The position numbers and the translations under genes were made by a program. The notes beneath the pieces are model-generated. The model did not search any database, was not told the origin of the DNA, and saw only the letters and a list, made by a program, of their open reading frames with translations. Source: Desulfobulbaceae bacterium (GTDB lineage Bacteria > Desulfobacterota > Desulfobulbia > Desulfobulbales > SURF-16). From it: DNA of 8,790 bases. Shown here piece after piece: positions 1-6,632 of the stretch; within the stretch, counting starts at the first letter, position 1, and the number at the start of each line of letters is the position of its first letter. Location: contig JAGHCC010000279.1 of NCBI GenBank assembly GCA_021160685.1, positions 1 to 8,790 of the forward strand. Direction: 5' to 3'.

Positions 1-3
1 AAC

Positions 4-114
4 AGGCTATAGACAATTAGACAGTAGGAGTGATGAACTTGTTACATCGCAAAGCGATGTAACGAAAAACAACCCTGAAAAACAGGGTAGACCGAACTCG
101 AAGACTAATAGCCT
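4..114. repeat. Nested inverted repeats upstream of ispA
   Basis: A 7-base outer arm (aggctat, 4-10) is complementary to atagcct (108-114). Inside are two perfect hairpins: gttacatcg/cgatgtaac with a 5-base loop at 41-63, and accctg/cagggt with an A5 loop at 72-88. Neither hairpin is followed by a T run, so they are not ordinary terminators. The GGCT(A/G)TAG-like units at both edges resemble low-complexity intergenic repeats seen in some Desulfobacterota (recollection, not checked). The whole could be a folded 5' leader or a mobile palindromic repeat. No coding region is seen in 1-158. Confidence 0.4.
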
Positions 115-158
115 ACAGCCTAAACCGTACCAAATAAGCATAGAAGCATCAGCCGGCA

Positions 159-1046
159 ATGGATATAAAAAAATACCTCCAGACAAAAAAAATTCAGGTT
201 GAGCAGGCCCTTGAACAAAACATGTTCAAAGCCGAAGGGCTTTTGGCCGGACACATGGAATCCATGCGTTACAGTCTCTTTGCCGGAGGAAAAAGAGTTC
301 GTCCTATTCTCTGTATAGCCACGGCCGAAGCCCTCGGCGGCAATGCAGAACCAGTGCTTCCTATGGCCTGCGCTTTTGACTGTATTCACACTTACTCCCT
401 GATTCATGATGATCTGCCGGCCATGGACAACGATGATCTCAGGCGCGGCAAGTTGACATGTCACAAAGTTTTTGGAGAAGCAGAGGCGATTCTGGCCGGG
501 GACGGATTGCTCACCTATGGTTTTGAGCTGCTGGCCAGGCCTGATAACACCTCTCTGCCGCCAAATGACAGATTGAAAATTATCCACCTTGTAGCCAGGG
601 CAATCGGTTCCCTAGGCATGGTTGGCGGGCAGGCCCTCGATATGGCGTCTGAAGGAAAAACAATCCCATTTGAGACCCTGCGCTATCTGCACAGTTGCAA
701 GACAGGCGCTTTGATTACGGCCGCCGTGCAGACCGGCGCCATTCTCGGTCAGGCTTCAACAAAGCAATATCAGGCCATGACGAGCTATGGTGAAAATATC
801 GGTCTGGCCTTTCAAATTAAGGATGATCTCCTGAATATTGAAGCCACGACCGAGCAACTCGGCAAGGCTGCTGGTTCGGACGCCGTACTTGAGAAAGCGA
901 CCTATCCAGCCTTTTTCGGTGTTGAAGAAACGAGAAAAAAAGCAAAGCAGGCAATAGCAAATGCCATTTCCGCCCTTGATATCTTTGATCACAAATCTGA
1001 TCCTCTGCGGGAACTGGCAAAATATATTTATGAACGGAGTAAATAA
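159..1046 (+). CDS. ispA: Polyprenyl (farnesyl/geranylgeranyl) diphosphate synthase
   Basis: This 295-residue cytosolic enzyme condenses isopentenyl diphosphate with allylic diphosphates to give C15 or longer prenyl diphosphates, the precursors of quinone side chains and undecaprenyl phosphate. The sequence shows the family signatures in order: GGKRVRP (residues 43-49), the first aspartate-rich motif DDLPAMD (84-90) followed by DDLRRG, GGQALDMASEG (156-166), KTGAL (181-185) and the second aspartate-rich motif as DDLLN (222-226). The last position of that motif is Asn rather than the usual Asp. Length fits bacterial IspA (about 300 residues). ATG 159 is the first start after an in-frame TAG at 141; its ribosome site is weak. 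dxs follows 65 bases downstream, a common pairing. Family assignment is secure; the exact chain length of the product cannot be read from sequence. Confidence 0.93.
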   Translation: MDIKKYLQTKKIQVEQALEQNMFKAEGLLAGHMESMRYSLFAGGKRVRPILCIATAEALGGNAEPVLPMACAFDCIHTYSLIHDDLPAMDNDDLRRGKLTCHKVFGEAEAILAGDGLLTYGFELLARPDNTSLPPNDRLKIIHLVARAIGSLGMVGGQALDMASEGKTIPFETLRYLHSCKTGALITAAVQTGAILGQASTKQYQAMTSYGENIGLAFQIKDDLLNIEATTEQLGKAAGSDAVLEKATYPAFFGVEETRKKAKQAIANAISALDIFDHKSDPLRELAKYIYERSK

Positions 1047-1052
1047 AAGCCA

Positions 1053-1076
1053 AAAGAAAGTCGAAAATCTTTCTTT
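1053..1076 (+). other. AT-rich hairpin between ispA and dxs
   Basis: A perfect 8-bp stem, aaagaaag/ctttcttt, with an 8-base loop lies in the 65-base ispA-dxs gap. It contains only two G:C pairs and has no clean T run after it, so termination is doubtful. It may be chance in an A/T-rich spacer, or may modestly affect dxs translation, since the dxs start lacks a Shine-Dalgarno sequence. Confidence 0.25.
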
Positions 1077-1111
1077 ATTCTGAATTCTTCTTTCTGTCTT
1101 CTAACTAACTT

Positions 1112-3007
1112 ATGAAATTACAATCATCACTCCTGGAAAAAATCGACTCACCTGCTGATTTGCGGCAAATCCCGGAAAAGGATCTGCCAATCCTGGCCAG
1201 GGAACTCCGCCAGGTCATCATTGAAACGGTTGCAAAAAACGGCGGCCATCTCGCCCCCTGTCTCGGTGTTGTCGAGCTGACCCTGGCGCTGCATTATGTT
1301 TTTAACACTCCAAACGACAAATTGATCTGGGACGTGGGCCATCAGGCTTATGCCCATAAACTTGTTACCGGCCGCCGCAAAGAGTTTCATACTCTGCGTC
1401 AATACAAAGGTATCAGTGGTTTTCCGAAACAGAAGGAGAGTATTTATGACACCTTTGACACCGGCCATAGCAGCACCTCAATTTCAGCTGGCCTGGGCAT
1501 AGCCAGCGCCAAAAAACTGAAGGGTGATACCAACAAAACCATCGCTGTTATCGGCGACGGTTCCATGACTGGCGGCATGTCCTTTGAGGCCATGAACCAG
1601 GCCGGCCATCTGGGCAGCGATCTTATTGTTATTTTAAATGATAACGAAATGTCCATCTCCGCCAATGTCGGCGCCATGTCGAGTTTTCTGAGCCGTAAAC
1701 TGACCGGAAAATCAATGAAACGCGTCAAGCTCGAGATGGAAACTTTTTTAAAATCCTTTGCCCATGTGGGTGAAAACATTCTCCAGGTCCTTAAAAAAAG
1801 CGAGGAAAGCCTCAAGGGATTCTTGACACCGGGAACACTTTTCGAGGCCCTGAAATTTGAATATATCGGTCCGATTCCCGGCCATAATCTGGACAATCTC
1901 CTTGAAACCCTGAAAAACGTCCGTGATTACGGGAAAGGACCGATCCTTGTTCATGTCCTCACCACCAAGGGCAAGGGATATCCCCCCGCTGAGAAAAATC
2001 CCGGCGATTATCACGGTGTCGGACCTTTTGAAATCACAACCGGAGTTCCCCTGCCCTCCAAACCGGCGCCGATTTCCTATACCAAATCCTTTGGCGACAC
2101 CATTGTTCATCTTGCCGAGCAGGATCCCCGGGTGGTCGCTATTACGGCAGCCATGCCTGCGGGCACAGGCTTAAGCCGTTTTGCCAAACTCTTTCCCGAC
2201 CGTTTTTTTGACGTCGGCATAGCCGAACAACATGCCGTAACCTTTGCCGCCGGACTGGCCACCGAAGGTATTCTTCCTGTGGTGGCGGTTTACTCAACAT
2301 TCATGCAGCGTGCCCTGGACCAGATCATTCATGATGTCTGTCTGCCCAATCTGCCGGTCACCTTTGCCCTTGACCGTGGCGGTCTTGTTGGAGATGATGG
2401 CCCCACTCACCATGGTGTGTTTGATCTGGCCTTTTTGCGATTTATTCCAAACCTGATCATCATGGCGCCCAAGGACGAAAACGAACTGCGGCATATGCTC
2501 CATACCGCAATCTCCTTTCCCGGCCCGGCAGTGCTCCGCTACTGCCGCGGCGCCGGCATCGGCGTCGAACTTTCTGCTGAACTTGTCAAGCTGGAACTCG
2601 GCAAGGGAGAATTGCTGCGCGAAGGAGATGACATCCTTCTGCTGCCGGTGGGAAACCGGGTCACCCCGGCCCTTGAAGCAGCCGAGGGACTGCGCAAGCT
2701 CGGTGTTGAGGCGGCAGTAATCAACCCACGCTTCATTAAACCCCTTGACGGTGATCTGATTAGCGAGTGGGCCCGAAAAACAGGGCGGGTCATTACCGTG
2801 GAAGATCATGCCAGAAAAGGTGGCTTCGGCAGCGCGGTTCTTGAACTTTTTGAACAACGCAGGATGACAGGAGTTCAAATCCGCCTGCTTGGGATTCCCG
2901 ACCAGTTCATAGAACATGGCGACCAGACAATTCTACGAAAACTAACCAAAATTGACACGGCAGCCATCACCAGCGCCGCTCTTGAAATGATTGACAGATC
3001 AAAATAG
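1112..3007 (+). CDS. dxs: 1-deoxy-D-xylulose-5-phosphate synthase
   Basis: This thiamine-diphosphate enzyme condenses pyruvate and glyceraldehyde 3-phosphate to DXP, the first step of the MEP isoprenoid pathway and also a precursor for thiamine and pyridoxal. The 631-residue protein is full length (the E. coli enzyme is about 620). Visible features are GGHLAP (residues 44-49, with the active-site His), WDVGHQAYAHK (73-83), the TPP/Mg site GDG (148-150) with NDN (176-178), the catalytic Glu in IAEQHAV (Glu372), and DRGGLVGDDGPTHHG (421-435) of the pyrimidine-binding domain, then the C-terminal transketolase domain. ATG 1112 is the first start after an in-frame TAA at 1106; the preceding bases are pyrimidine-rich with no Shine-Dalgarno match. 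It is probably co-transcribed with the prenyl synthase upstream. It ends in TAG, and a repeat element begins at once. Confidence 0.97.
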   Translation: MKLQSSLLEKIDSPADLRQIPEKDLPILARELRQVIIETVAKNGGHLAPCLGVVELTLALHYVFNTPNDKLIWDVGHQAYAHKLVTGRRKEFHTLRQYKGISGFPKQKESIYDTFDTGHSSTSISAGLGIASAKKLKGDTNKTIAVIGDGSMTGGMSFEAMNQAGHLGSDLIVILNDNEMSISANVGAMSSFLSRKLTGKSMKRVKLEMETFLKSFAHVGENILQVLKKSEESLKGFLTPGTLFEALKFEYIGPIPGHNLDNLLETLKNVRDYGKGPILVHVLTTKGKGYPPAEKNPGDYHGVGPFEITTGVPLPSKPAPISYTKSFGDTIVHLAEQDPRVVAITAAMPAGTGLSRFAKLFPDRFFDVGIAEQHAVTFAAGLATEGILPVVAVYSTFMQRALDQIIHDVCLPNLPVTFALDRGGLVGDDGPTHHGVFDLAFLRFIPNLIIMAPKDENELRHMLHTAISFPGPAVLRYCRGAGIGVELSAELVKLELGKGELLREGDDILLLPVGNRVTPALEAAEGLRKLGVEAAVINPRFIKPLDGDLISEWARKTGRVITVEDHARKGGFGSAVLELFEQRRMTGVQIRLLGIPDQFIEHGDQTILRKLTKIDTAAITSAALEMIDRSK

Positions 3008-3132
3008 AATGTCAAATATCGAATAAGGAATGTCGAATATTGAAGGAATGAAGGTCTATAACATAGTAACTTTCATACATTTTATTCCAGAGCAATCTAT
3101 ACGATATATCCGCACTTCAACATTCAAAATTC
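3007..3132. repeat. Palindromic intergenic element abutting dxs
   Basis: The left side has tandem, imperfect direct repeats beginning gaatgtc at 3007 and 3028 (spacing 21). The arm at 3028-3045 is complementary to 3115-3132 at 15 of 18 positions, giving a roughly 100-bp imperfect inverted-repeat element starting at the last base of the dxs stop codon. No ORF lies inside. It resembles a non-autonomous MITE-like or REP-like repeat. Multi-copy status cannot be shown from one window. Confidence 0.4.
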
Positions 3133-3299
3133 ATGGTGACCTCTGTTGTTCAAACAGGTAAAAATCTGTGCTATTGTTAAAATGGTGGTCGCACCCCGGT
3201 TGCCTCGAAGTCTACGCTTATCTGCTTCTAAGTAACAAGATTTTGAGTATCCTGTATAAAGAGCGTAAAATCAGCGTGATAAGTTAGAATTGCCACTCA
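3133..3299. other. Intergenic stretch without recognised feature
   Basis: No ORF, RNA gene or strong repeat is apparent. A short hairpin, ctgtt/aacag around a 5-base loop, occurs near 3144-3158. The stretch lies between two palindromic elements and may be degraded sequence. Confidence 0.3.
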
Positions 3300-3386
3300 C
3301 GTCATTCCGGCATGTTTTTAGCCGGAATCCAGAAACTTGCCACGCACTCCTTCCTGGATCCCGGCTAAGGACATGCCGGGATGACG
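3300..3386. repeat. 87-bp MITE/REP-like palindrome
   Basis: The terminal arms are near perfect: 3300-3314 (cgtcattccggcatg) against 3372-3386 matches at 14 of 15 positions. An inner pair, with agccggaatccag on the left and ctggatcccggct on the right, extends the symmetry to leave a loop of about 20 bases. The style (gtcattcc...ggatgac ends) matches short palindromic repeats dispersed in many proteobacterial genomes. It has no coding capacity. It could fold as a long hairpin on either strand and so help separate the convergent dxs and kinase transcripts. Confidence 0.7.
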
Positions 3387-3619
3387 ATATAATTCTTTTG
3401 TTATTTTTATAATAAACGCCGGTATCTTCACCCCCGGTTAGGATGCTGAATAGTCACATGAGAAAAAGGATTATTGTTTCAAACTTATCCATTTACCCTG
3501 TAACTTTTTGACGGTCAATAAATTACGTGAAATACAGTTCGCCAAAAGGGGTTTTTCCGGATCAAGGGATTAAACAGTGATCGGATATCATGAATTGGTC
3601 TGTGTAAGAAGAGAAAAAT
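3387..3619. other. Intergenic stretch with partial repeat copy
   Basis: No gene is seen. At 3434-3457 lie ccggttagg and ctgaatagtcac, a degenerate match to parts of the inverted repeat at 3620-3694 (ggttagg and ctgaatagttac). The rest is A/T-rich and featureless to my reading. Confidence 0.35.
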
Positions 3620-3694
3620 CGTAACTATTCAGTAGCACCTCACAGTTACGGGACGGTGGTTAGGCCAATTTGGTGGCCTAACTGAATAGTTACG
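3620..3694 (-). repeat. Inverted repeat at the kinase 3' end, possible terminator
   Basis: Perfect 14-bp arms, cgtaactattcagt (3620-3633) and actgaatagttacg (3681-3694), enclose a second 8-bp hairpin, ttaggcca/tggcctaa (3660-3681). The stop codon (TAA) of the receiver/HPt frame lies inside the right arm. Read on the - strand, the closing arm is followed by ATTTTTC, so it could act as a terminator for the kinase. The nested design and a degenerate half copy at 3434-3457 suggest a mobile palindromic element that landed at the gene end. Confidence 0.5.
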
Positions 3695-4520
3695 AAAAAT
3701 CTTCTAAATTTTTCCGCAATTTTTGAAGGTATTGATCATAAGGGGCTTGTTCCCGGCTGCCGGCGGCAAGTTCGATTTTTTGCGCCAGTTCCGCCTCTTC
3801 ATTTAAAGCAAGATTGAGTAATGATCCTTTTAGGGCATGGGATGAGGCTGCCAGACTGTCGTGGTCATCTTGAGATATGGCCTGTTCCAGTCGGTCTAAA
3901 TGTTCAACAAAGCTTTTTGCCGAGGATTCTAGGATGTGGTCAATCAGTTCTTTTTTAAAATTGAATTTATTTTTCAGATGAGTCCGGGCCTTGGCAACAA
4001 GTTTCGAGTCCGGCATTGCGGACTGGGAAGCTGTGTCGAGCTTTAATTCTTTTGAGGATGGCTTAAGCTGGTGGCTGATTTCTGTGGCAATCAGGTTCAG
4101 GGCGGCGGTCACTTTTTCCGGCTCAAATGGCTTGGTCAGATAGCTGTCCATGCCGGCCTCGAGACATTTTTCACGGTCGCCGCTCATAGCATGTGCTGTC
4201 ATGGCAACGATGGAAACAGTCTGGCCCATGAGTTTTTTCTTAAGCTCGGTTGAGAGATCGTCCGGCAGTTCAATCTGCTCATCAATTTCTCTTCCCTGTT
4301 CAAATGCCCTTATTGTCCGGGAGCAGGTCAGTCCGTCCATCTCCGGCATCTGCACATCCATCAAGATGGCATCAAAATGCTGATCGGCTAAAATTTTCAG
4401 CGCTTTCAGGCCGTTTTTTGCCGTGGTCACTCGATGACCCTTCTGTTCCAGCATCATCACCGCCAACTCGCGGTTAATCCGGTTGTCTTCTACCAGCAGG
4501 AGATGAAGCGGAGAGATGAT
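3690..4520 (-). CDS. Receiver + HPt C-terminal part of hybrid sensor kinase (frameshifted)
   Basis: This is the C-terminal part of the kinase encoded just upstream, now in the -1 frame. The frame is open from the A7 tract at 4520-4526 and gives the complete receiver start LHLLLVEDN before AVMMLEQKGH. The phosphoacceptor Asp is in LMDVQMPEMDG, the conserved Thr in VAMTAH and Lys in YLTKPF. The HPt domain follows with ASSHALKGS, whose His is the phosphotransfer residue. An apparent independent start (TTG at 4466) would drop the first strand and the acidic pocket (VEDN), so it is not credible as a stand-alone response regulator. Between the Asp and the Thr there are about 53 residues instead of about 30, a charged insertion (EQGREIDEQIELPDDLS...). 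Joined through the shift, this adds 276 residues. It ends within an inverted repeat. Confidence 0.85.
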   Translation of the reverse strand: MISPLHLLLVEDNRINRELAVMMLEQKGHRVTTAKNGLKALKILADQHFDAILMDVQMPEMDGLTCSRTIRAFEQGREIDEQIELPDDLSTELKKKLMGQTVSIVAMTAHAMSGDREKCLEAGMDSYLTKPFEPEKVTAALNLIATEISHQLKPSSKELKLDTASQSAMPDSKLVAKARTHLKNKFNFKKELIDHILESSAKSFVEHLDRLEQAISQDDHDSLAASSHALKGSLLNLALNEEAELAQKIELAAGSREQAPYDQYLQKLRKNLEDFS

Positions 4521-5995
4521 TTTTTTCCTATATCGGAATCTAATTTTTCAGTCGTTAATTTCTTGCTGTCAGCATACTGGAAAGGCAGTGTAACACTAAA
4601 GGAACTGCCTTTGCCGAGAGTGCTTTGTACTTGAATTTCGCCACCCATAAGTTGGCACAACTTCCGGCAGATGGCCAGACCCAAACCGGTTCCGCCGTAT
4701 TTTCGGGTCACGCTGGAGTCTTCCTGGGAAAAATGATCAAAGATATGCTCAAGCTTGTCCGGGGAGATCCCTTTTCCCGTGTCCTGAACTGTAAATTTGA
4801 GCCACTCTGGATCTGTGGAGTTTCTCAGGCGCTCAACCAGAATTGTAAGACCGCCTTTTTCAGTGAATTTCACCGCATTGCTCAGAAGATTCAACAATAT
4901 CTGCTGAAGTCTGAAACTGTCACCACTCACTGCTGCCGGCACATCTGGCCGAATGTCAACGGTTAGCCTCAGCCTTTTTTCACTGGCAAGAATGTTGATT
5001 GTCTGAACAGCGTTTTCCACGGTTTGGCCGGGGCTGAAGGGCCGGCTTTCTAATTCAAGCTGATTTGCCTCGATCTTGGAAAAATCAAGGATATCGCTGA
5101 TAAGCTGCAACAGGCTGTTCGAAGAAGTTTGAATGGTTTTCAGGTAGTGTTGCATTTGCGGCTCGGGATGGCTGTCCCGGGCCAGTCTGGTCATACCGAT
5201 AATTCCGTTTAACGGGGTGCGGATTTCATGACTCATATTGGCAAGGAAATCACTTTTGGCCTGGTTCGCTTTTTCAGATTCTTTCCTGGCTTTAATGAGT
5301 TGTACCTGTTTGCTTTCAAGTTTACGCCAAGAAGTACAAATGAACAGGAGGCCTATAAGCAAAACCGCCACATGGCTGAACCAGATCGTAGTGGACCCAG
5401 TGGATGGTTTTACCGGAATAACAACACTAATTCCTCCTCGGATATCTCCTTCTTTGTATCCTTGCTTTTCGTGACATTTTAGGCATTCTTTCGTTACAAT
5501 GAGAGGTGCCATATATCGAAAGTTGCTTTCGTTATCAGAAAATGAGCTAAACTCCTGTTGCCCGTTTTGAAACATTTTTAAAGACTCGACTTCCCATAAA
5601 TGCGGTTCATTCCCGGGCCGTAATGGCCTTAGACTGGTAATATGGAATTTTATTCCTTTACTGTTTTCTGCCAGCTCGGAAATTTCTCTTGTCATAAATG
5701 CCGGGTTGATTTTTGTATATTCAACACCTGTGTCAGTCGTCAGATCTCTATCCGCAAGAGGTAGATACGGGTTGGGCCGGGTCTCTTTCGTAATCGGCAC
5801 AAAAACACCACCATGCTTGGCATTCCAAGCCCGTGTAAGAATTGCCTGTTGAAAGAAGGCTCTGCCGCCGGCAAGTAATGCTTCCGTTCTATTTTTCTTT
5901 TCTGCCTTTAAAGACAAAATTAGAGAAATCAGGATTACTGAAAACCAGAATAAAACGGCAAAAAATACTTGAATTTTTATGTGGTTAGATCGCAT
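4490..5995 (-). CDS. Heme-binding DUF3365-type sensor histidine kinase, N-terminal part
   Basis: Inner-membrane sensor kinase of 501 residues before the stop. Order: TM helix (about 9-29); periplasmic DUF3365/Tll0287-like domain (about 35-195) with HGGVFVPITKET, NPAFMTRE, SLRPLRPGNEP and the c-type heme motif CLKCH (Cys171, Cys174, His175) followed by GYKEGDIRGGIS; second TM (about 205-222); coiled linker; HisKA with SHEIRTPLNG (phospho-His256); HATPase with LLSNAVKFT (N box), DTGKGI and GGTGLGL (434-440). It likely senses redox state or a gas/ligand through covalent heme (family-based inference). ATG 5995 is preceded in frame by TAG three codons upstream; the ribosome site is poor. The frame ends shortly after an A7 run at 4520-4526, and the receiver continues in the -1 frame, so the intact product would be 768 residues. 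The last 9 residues (SSLRFISCW) are out-of-frame residue. Confidence 0.9.
   Translation of the reverse strand: MRSNHIKIQVFFAVLFWFSVILISLILSLKAEKKNRTEALLAGGRAFFQQAILTRAWNAKHGGVFVPITKETRPNPYLPLADRDLTTDTGVEYTKINPAFMTREISELAENSKGIKFHITSLRPLRPGNEPHLWEVESLKMFQNGQQEFSSFSDNESNFRYMAPLIVTKECLKCHEKQGYKEGDIRGGISVVIPVKPSTGSTTIWFSHVAVLLIGLLFICTSWRKLESKQVQLIKARKESEKANQAKSDFLANMSHEIRTPLNGIIGMTRLARDSHPEPQMQHYLKTIQTSSNSLLQLISDILDFSKIEANQLELESRPFSPGQTVENAVQTINILASEKRLRLTVDIRPDVPAAVSGDSFRLQQILLNLLSNAVKFTEKGGLTILVERLRNSTDPEWLKFTVQDTGKGISPDKLEHIFDHFSQEDSSVTRKYGGTGLGLAICRKLCQLMGGEIQVQSTLGKGSSFSVTLPFQYADSKKLTTEKLDSDIGKKSSLRFISCW
4520..4526 (-). other. A7 tract at frameshift junction in hybrid kinase
   Basis: On the coding (-) strand the sequence reads GGA AAA AAA TCA. 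The receiver frame resumes as ATC ATC TCT using the last A again, so a -1 shift (or one added A) joins the frames. In codon register this is A_AAA_AAA, the classic -1 slippery heptamer, and also a homopolymer prone to polymerase slippage. No Shine-Dalgarno-like stimulator stands out upstream. The nearest downstream hairpin (accgc/gcggt, 4459-4474) is about 45 bases away, further than is usual for programmed shifting. Mutation, sequencing error, transcriptional slippage and programmed frameshifting all remain possible. Confidence 0.8.
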
Positions 5996-6400
5996 AGGAA
6001 ACTACGGTTGAAAAGTATTCATTGTTGTCAGAATACAGACCTCATTACTGGGCATGCTGATCGGCCCGATTATTTTTACAGTTTTGGGTTATGTCACAAC
6101 GTTGCCTGGTCCTGTGTCTGCCGCCCTTTATTGCGGGAACGACCAAAGATTACAAATAGAGTATCATCCTGAATAAACAAGAAAAAAATTACTTACAAAA
6201 TCTTCACTTGTCGACTCTTTTTTTTCGCTGATTTTTTTTAATTTTGATTGTCTGTGGTTCAGACGATAAATTAAGTCCGACAGCAGTTCGGATTCGCGGC
6301 TGGAAAGCGAAGACTTCGAAATAATTTGAAAGCATTAAATTCGTAAGACAGCAAATTCTGAATTTTGAATTCAAACATTAGAGAACTTACTGAATTTGTT
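5996..6400. other. Divergent intergenic region, no gene recognised
   Basis: A/T-rich spacer between the kinase start and the promoter-like site at 6401. It contains long T runs near 6219-6240 and two modest hairpins: attgtctg/cagacgat (6247-6267, with one G:U pair) and ttcgc/gcgaa (6293-6311). No ORF with coding character is seen. The kinase promoter should lie at its left edge, but I find no convincing -35/-10 pair there. Confidence 0.4.
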
Positions 6401-6430
6401 TTGAAATTTGTATATTTTTTTGACGAATAT
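6401..6430 (+). promoter_or_regulatory. Candidate sigma70-type promoter
   Basis: TTGAAA (6401-6406) and GAATAT (6425-6430) are separated by 18 bases within an A/T-rich context. The expected start of transcription (about 6437) falls directly before the first arm of the structured leader at 6440. The elements are imperfect matches, so this rests on the spacing and its position relative to the leader. Confidence 0.4.
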
Positions 6431-6436
6431 ACCCGT

Positions 6437-6535
6437 CTGGGGTATCTTGCAGTGAGGATTCGGTGTCTGACCGGTCCCGGAACAGATCACCTGCTGTGAA
6501 GGCCGAAAAGCGACTACAGTGAGATACCCGAAAAA
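6437..6535 (+). ncRNA. Candidate structured 5' leader RNA, unknown class
   Basis: A closing stem pairs gggtatct (6440-6447) with agataccc (6522-6529), 8 perfect pairs about 75 bases apart. Inside, ggtgtctg (6462-6469) pairs with cagatcacc (6483-6491) with one bulged T, and ctgt (6493-6496) can pair with acag (6516-6519). This gives a three-way-junction-like fold. The internal loop sequence accggtcccggaa is G/C-rich in contrast to the A/T-rich surroundings. The heptamer cagtgag occurs at both 6450 and 6517. I compared it from memory with common riboswitches (TPP, SAM, c-di-GMP, cobalamin, ZTP, THF, guanidine, Moco) and with the SRP RNA core, and found no match. It may be a cis-regulatory leader for the downstream operon or a small RNA. 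Confidence 0.4.
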
Positions 6536-6560
6536 GGAGACAGATTTTTTATAAATTCAG

Positions 6561-6601
6561 CTGATTGAGATTGCAGGATAGGAAAATCAGTCCCTTTTTT
6601 T
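6561..6601 (+). terminator. Weak terminator/attenuator-like hairpin in leader
   Basis: ctgatt (6561-6566) pairs with aatcag (6585-6590), with an 18-base loop, followed by tccc and a T7 run (6595-6601). The stem is short and A/T-rich, so intrinsic termination would be weak. Its place between the structured leader and the ribosome site would suit attenuation. Confidence 0.25.
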
Positions 6602-6623
6602 ATCACTTCAAAACAAAAAATGT

Positions 6624-6632
6624 GGAGGAGGG
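6624..6632 (+). promoter_or_regulatory. Ribosome binding site fixing start at 6638
   Basis: GGAGGAGGG lies 5 bases before ATG 6638. An upstream in-frame ATG at 6620 would translate this purine run itself (MWRREK), so the true start is 6638. Confidence 0.85.

Noticed and set aside
120..587. 155-residue open frame on the - strand
   Set aside because: It lies antisense to conserved prenyl synthase codons and has no family features.
3008..3689. CRISPR array or IS element with transposase
   Set aside because: No regularly spaced direct repeats and no transposase-like coding region; only short palindromes.
4466..4468. TTG 4466 as start of an independent response regulator
   Set aside because: It removes the first receiver strand and the VEDN acidic residues, which are encoded in frame just upstream.
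6429..6445. ataccc/gggtat hairpin as an alternative switch to the leader closing stem
   Set aside because: Its left arm overlaps the candidate -10 element and would not be transcribed if the promoter call is right.
6435..6452. Sigma54 promoter (TGG...TTGCA)
   Set aside because: The GG-to-GC spacing is 8 rather than the required 10 bases.
6437..6535. SRP (4.5S) RNA or a standard riboswitch
   Set aside because: The conserved SRP core and the signature motifs of common riboswitches are not present; only superficial G/C-rich similarity.
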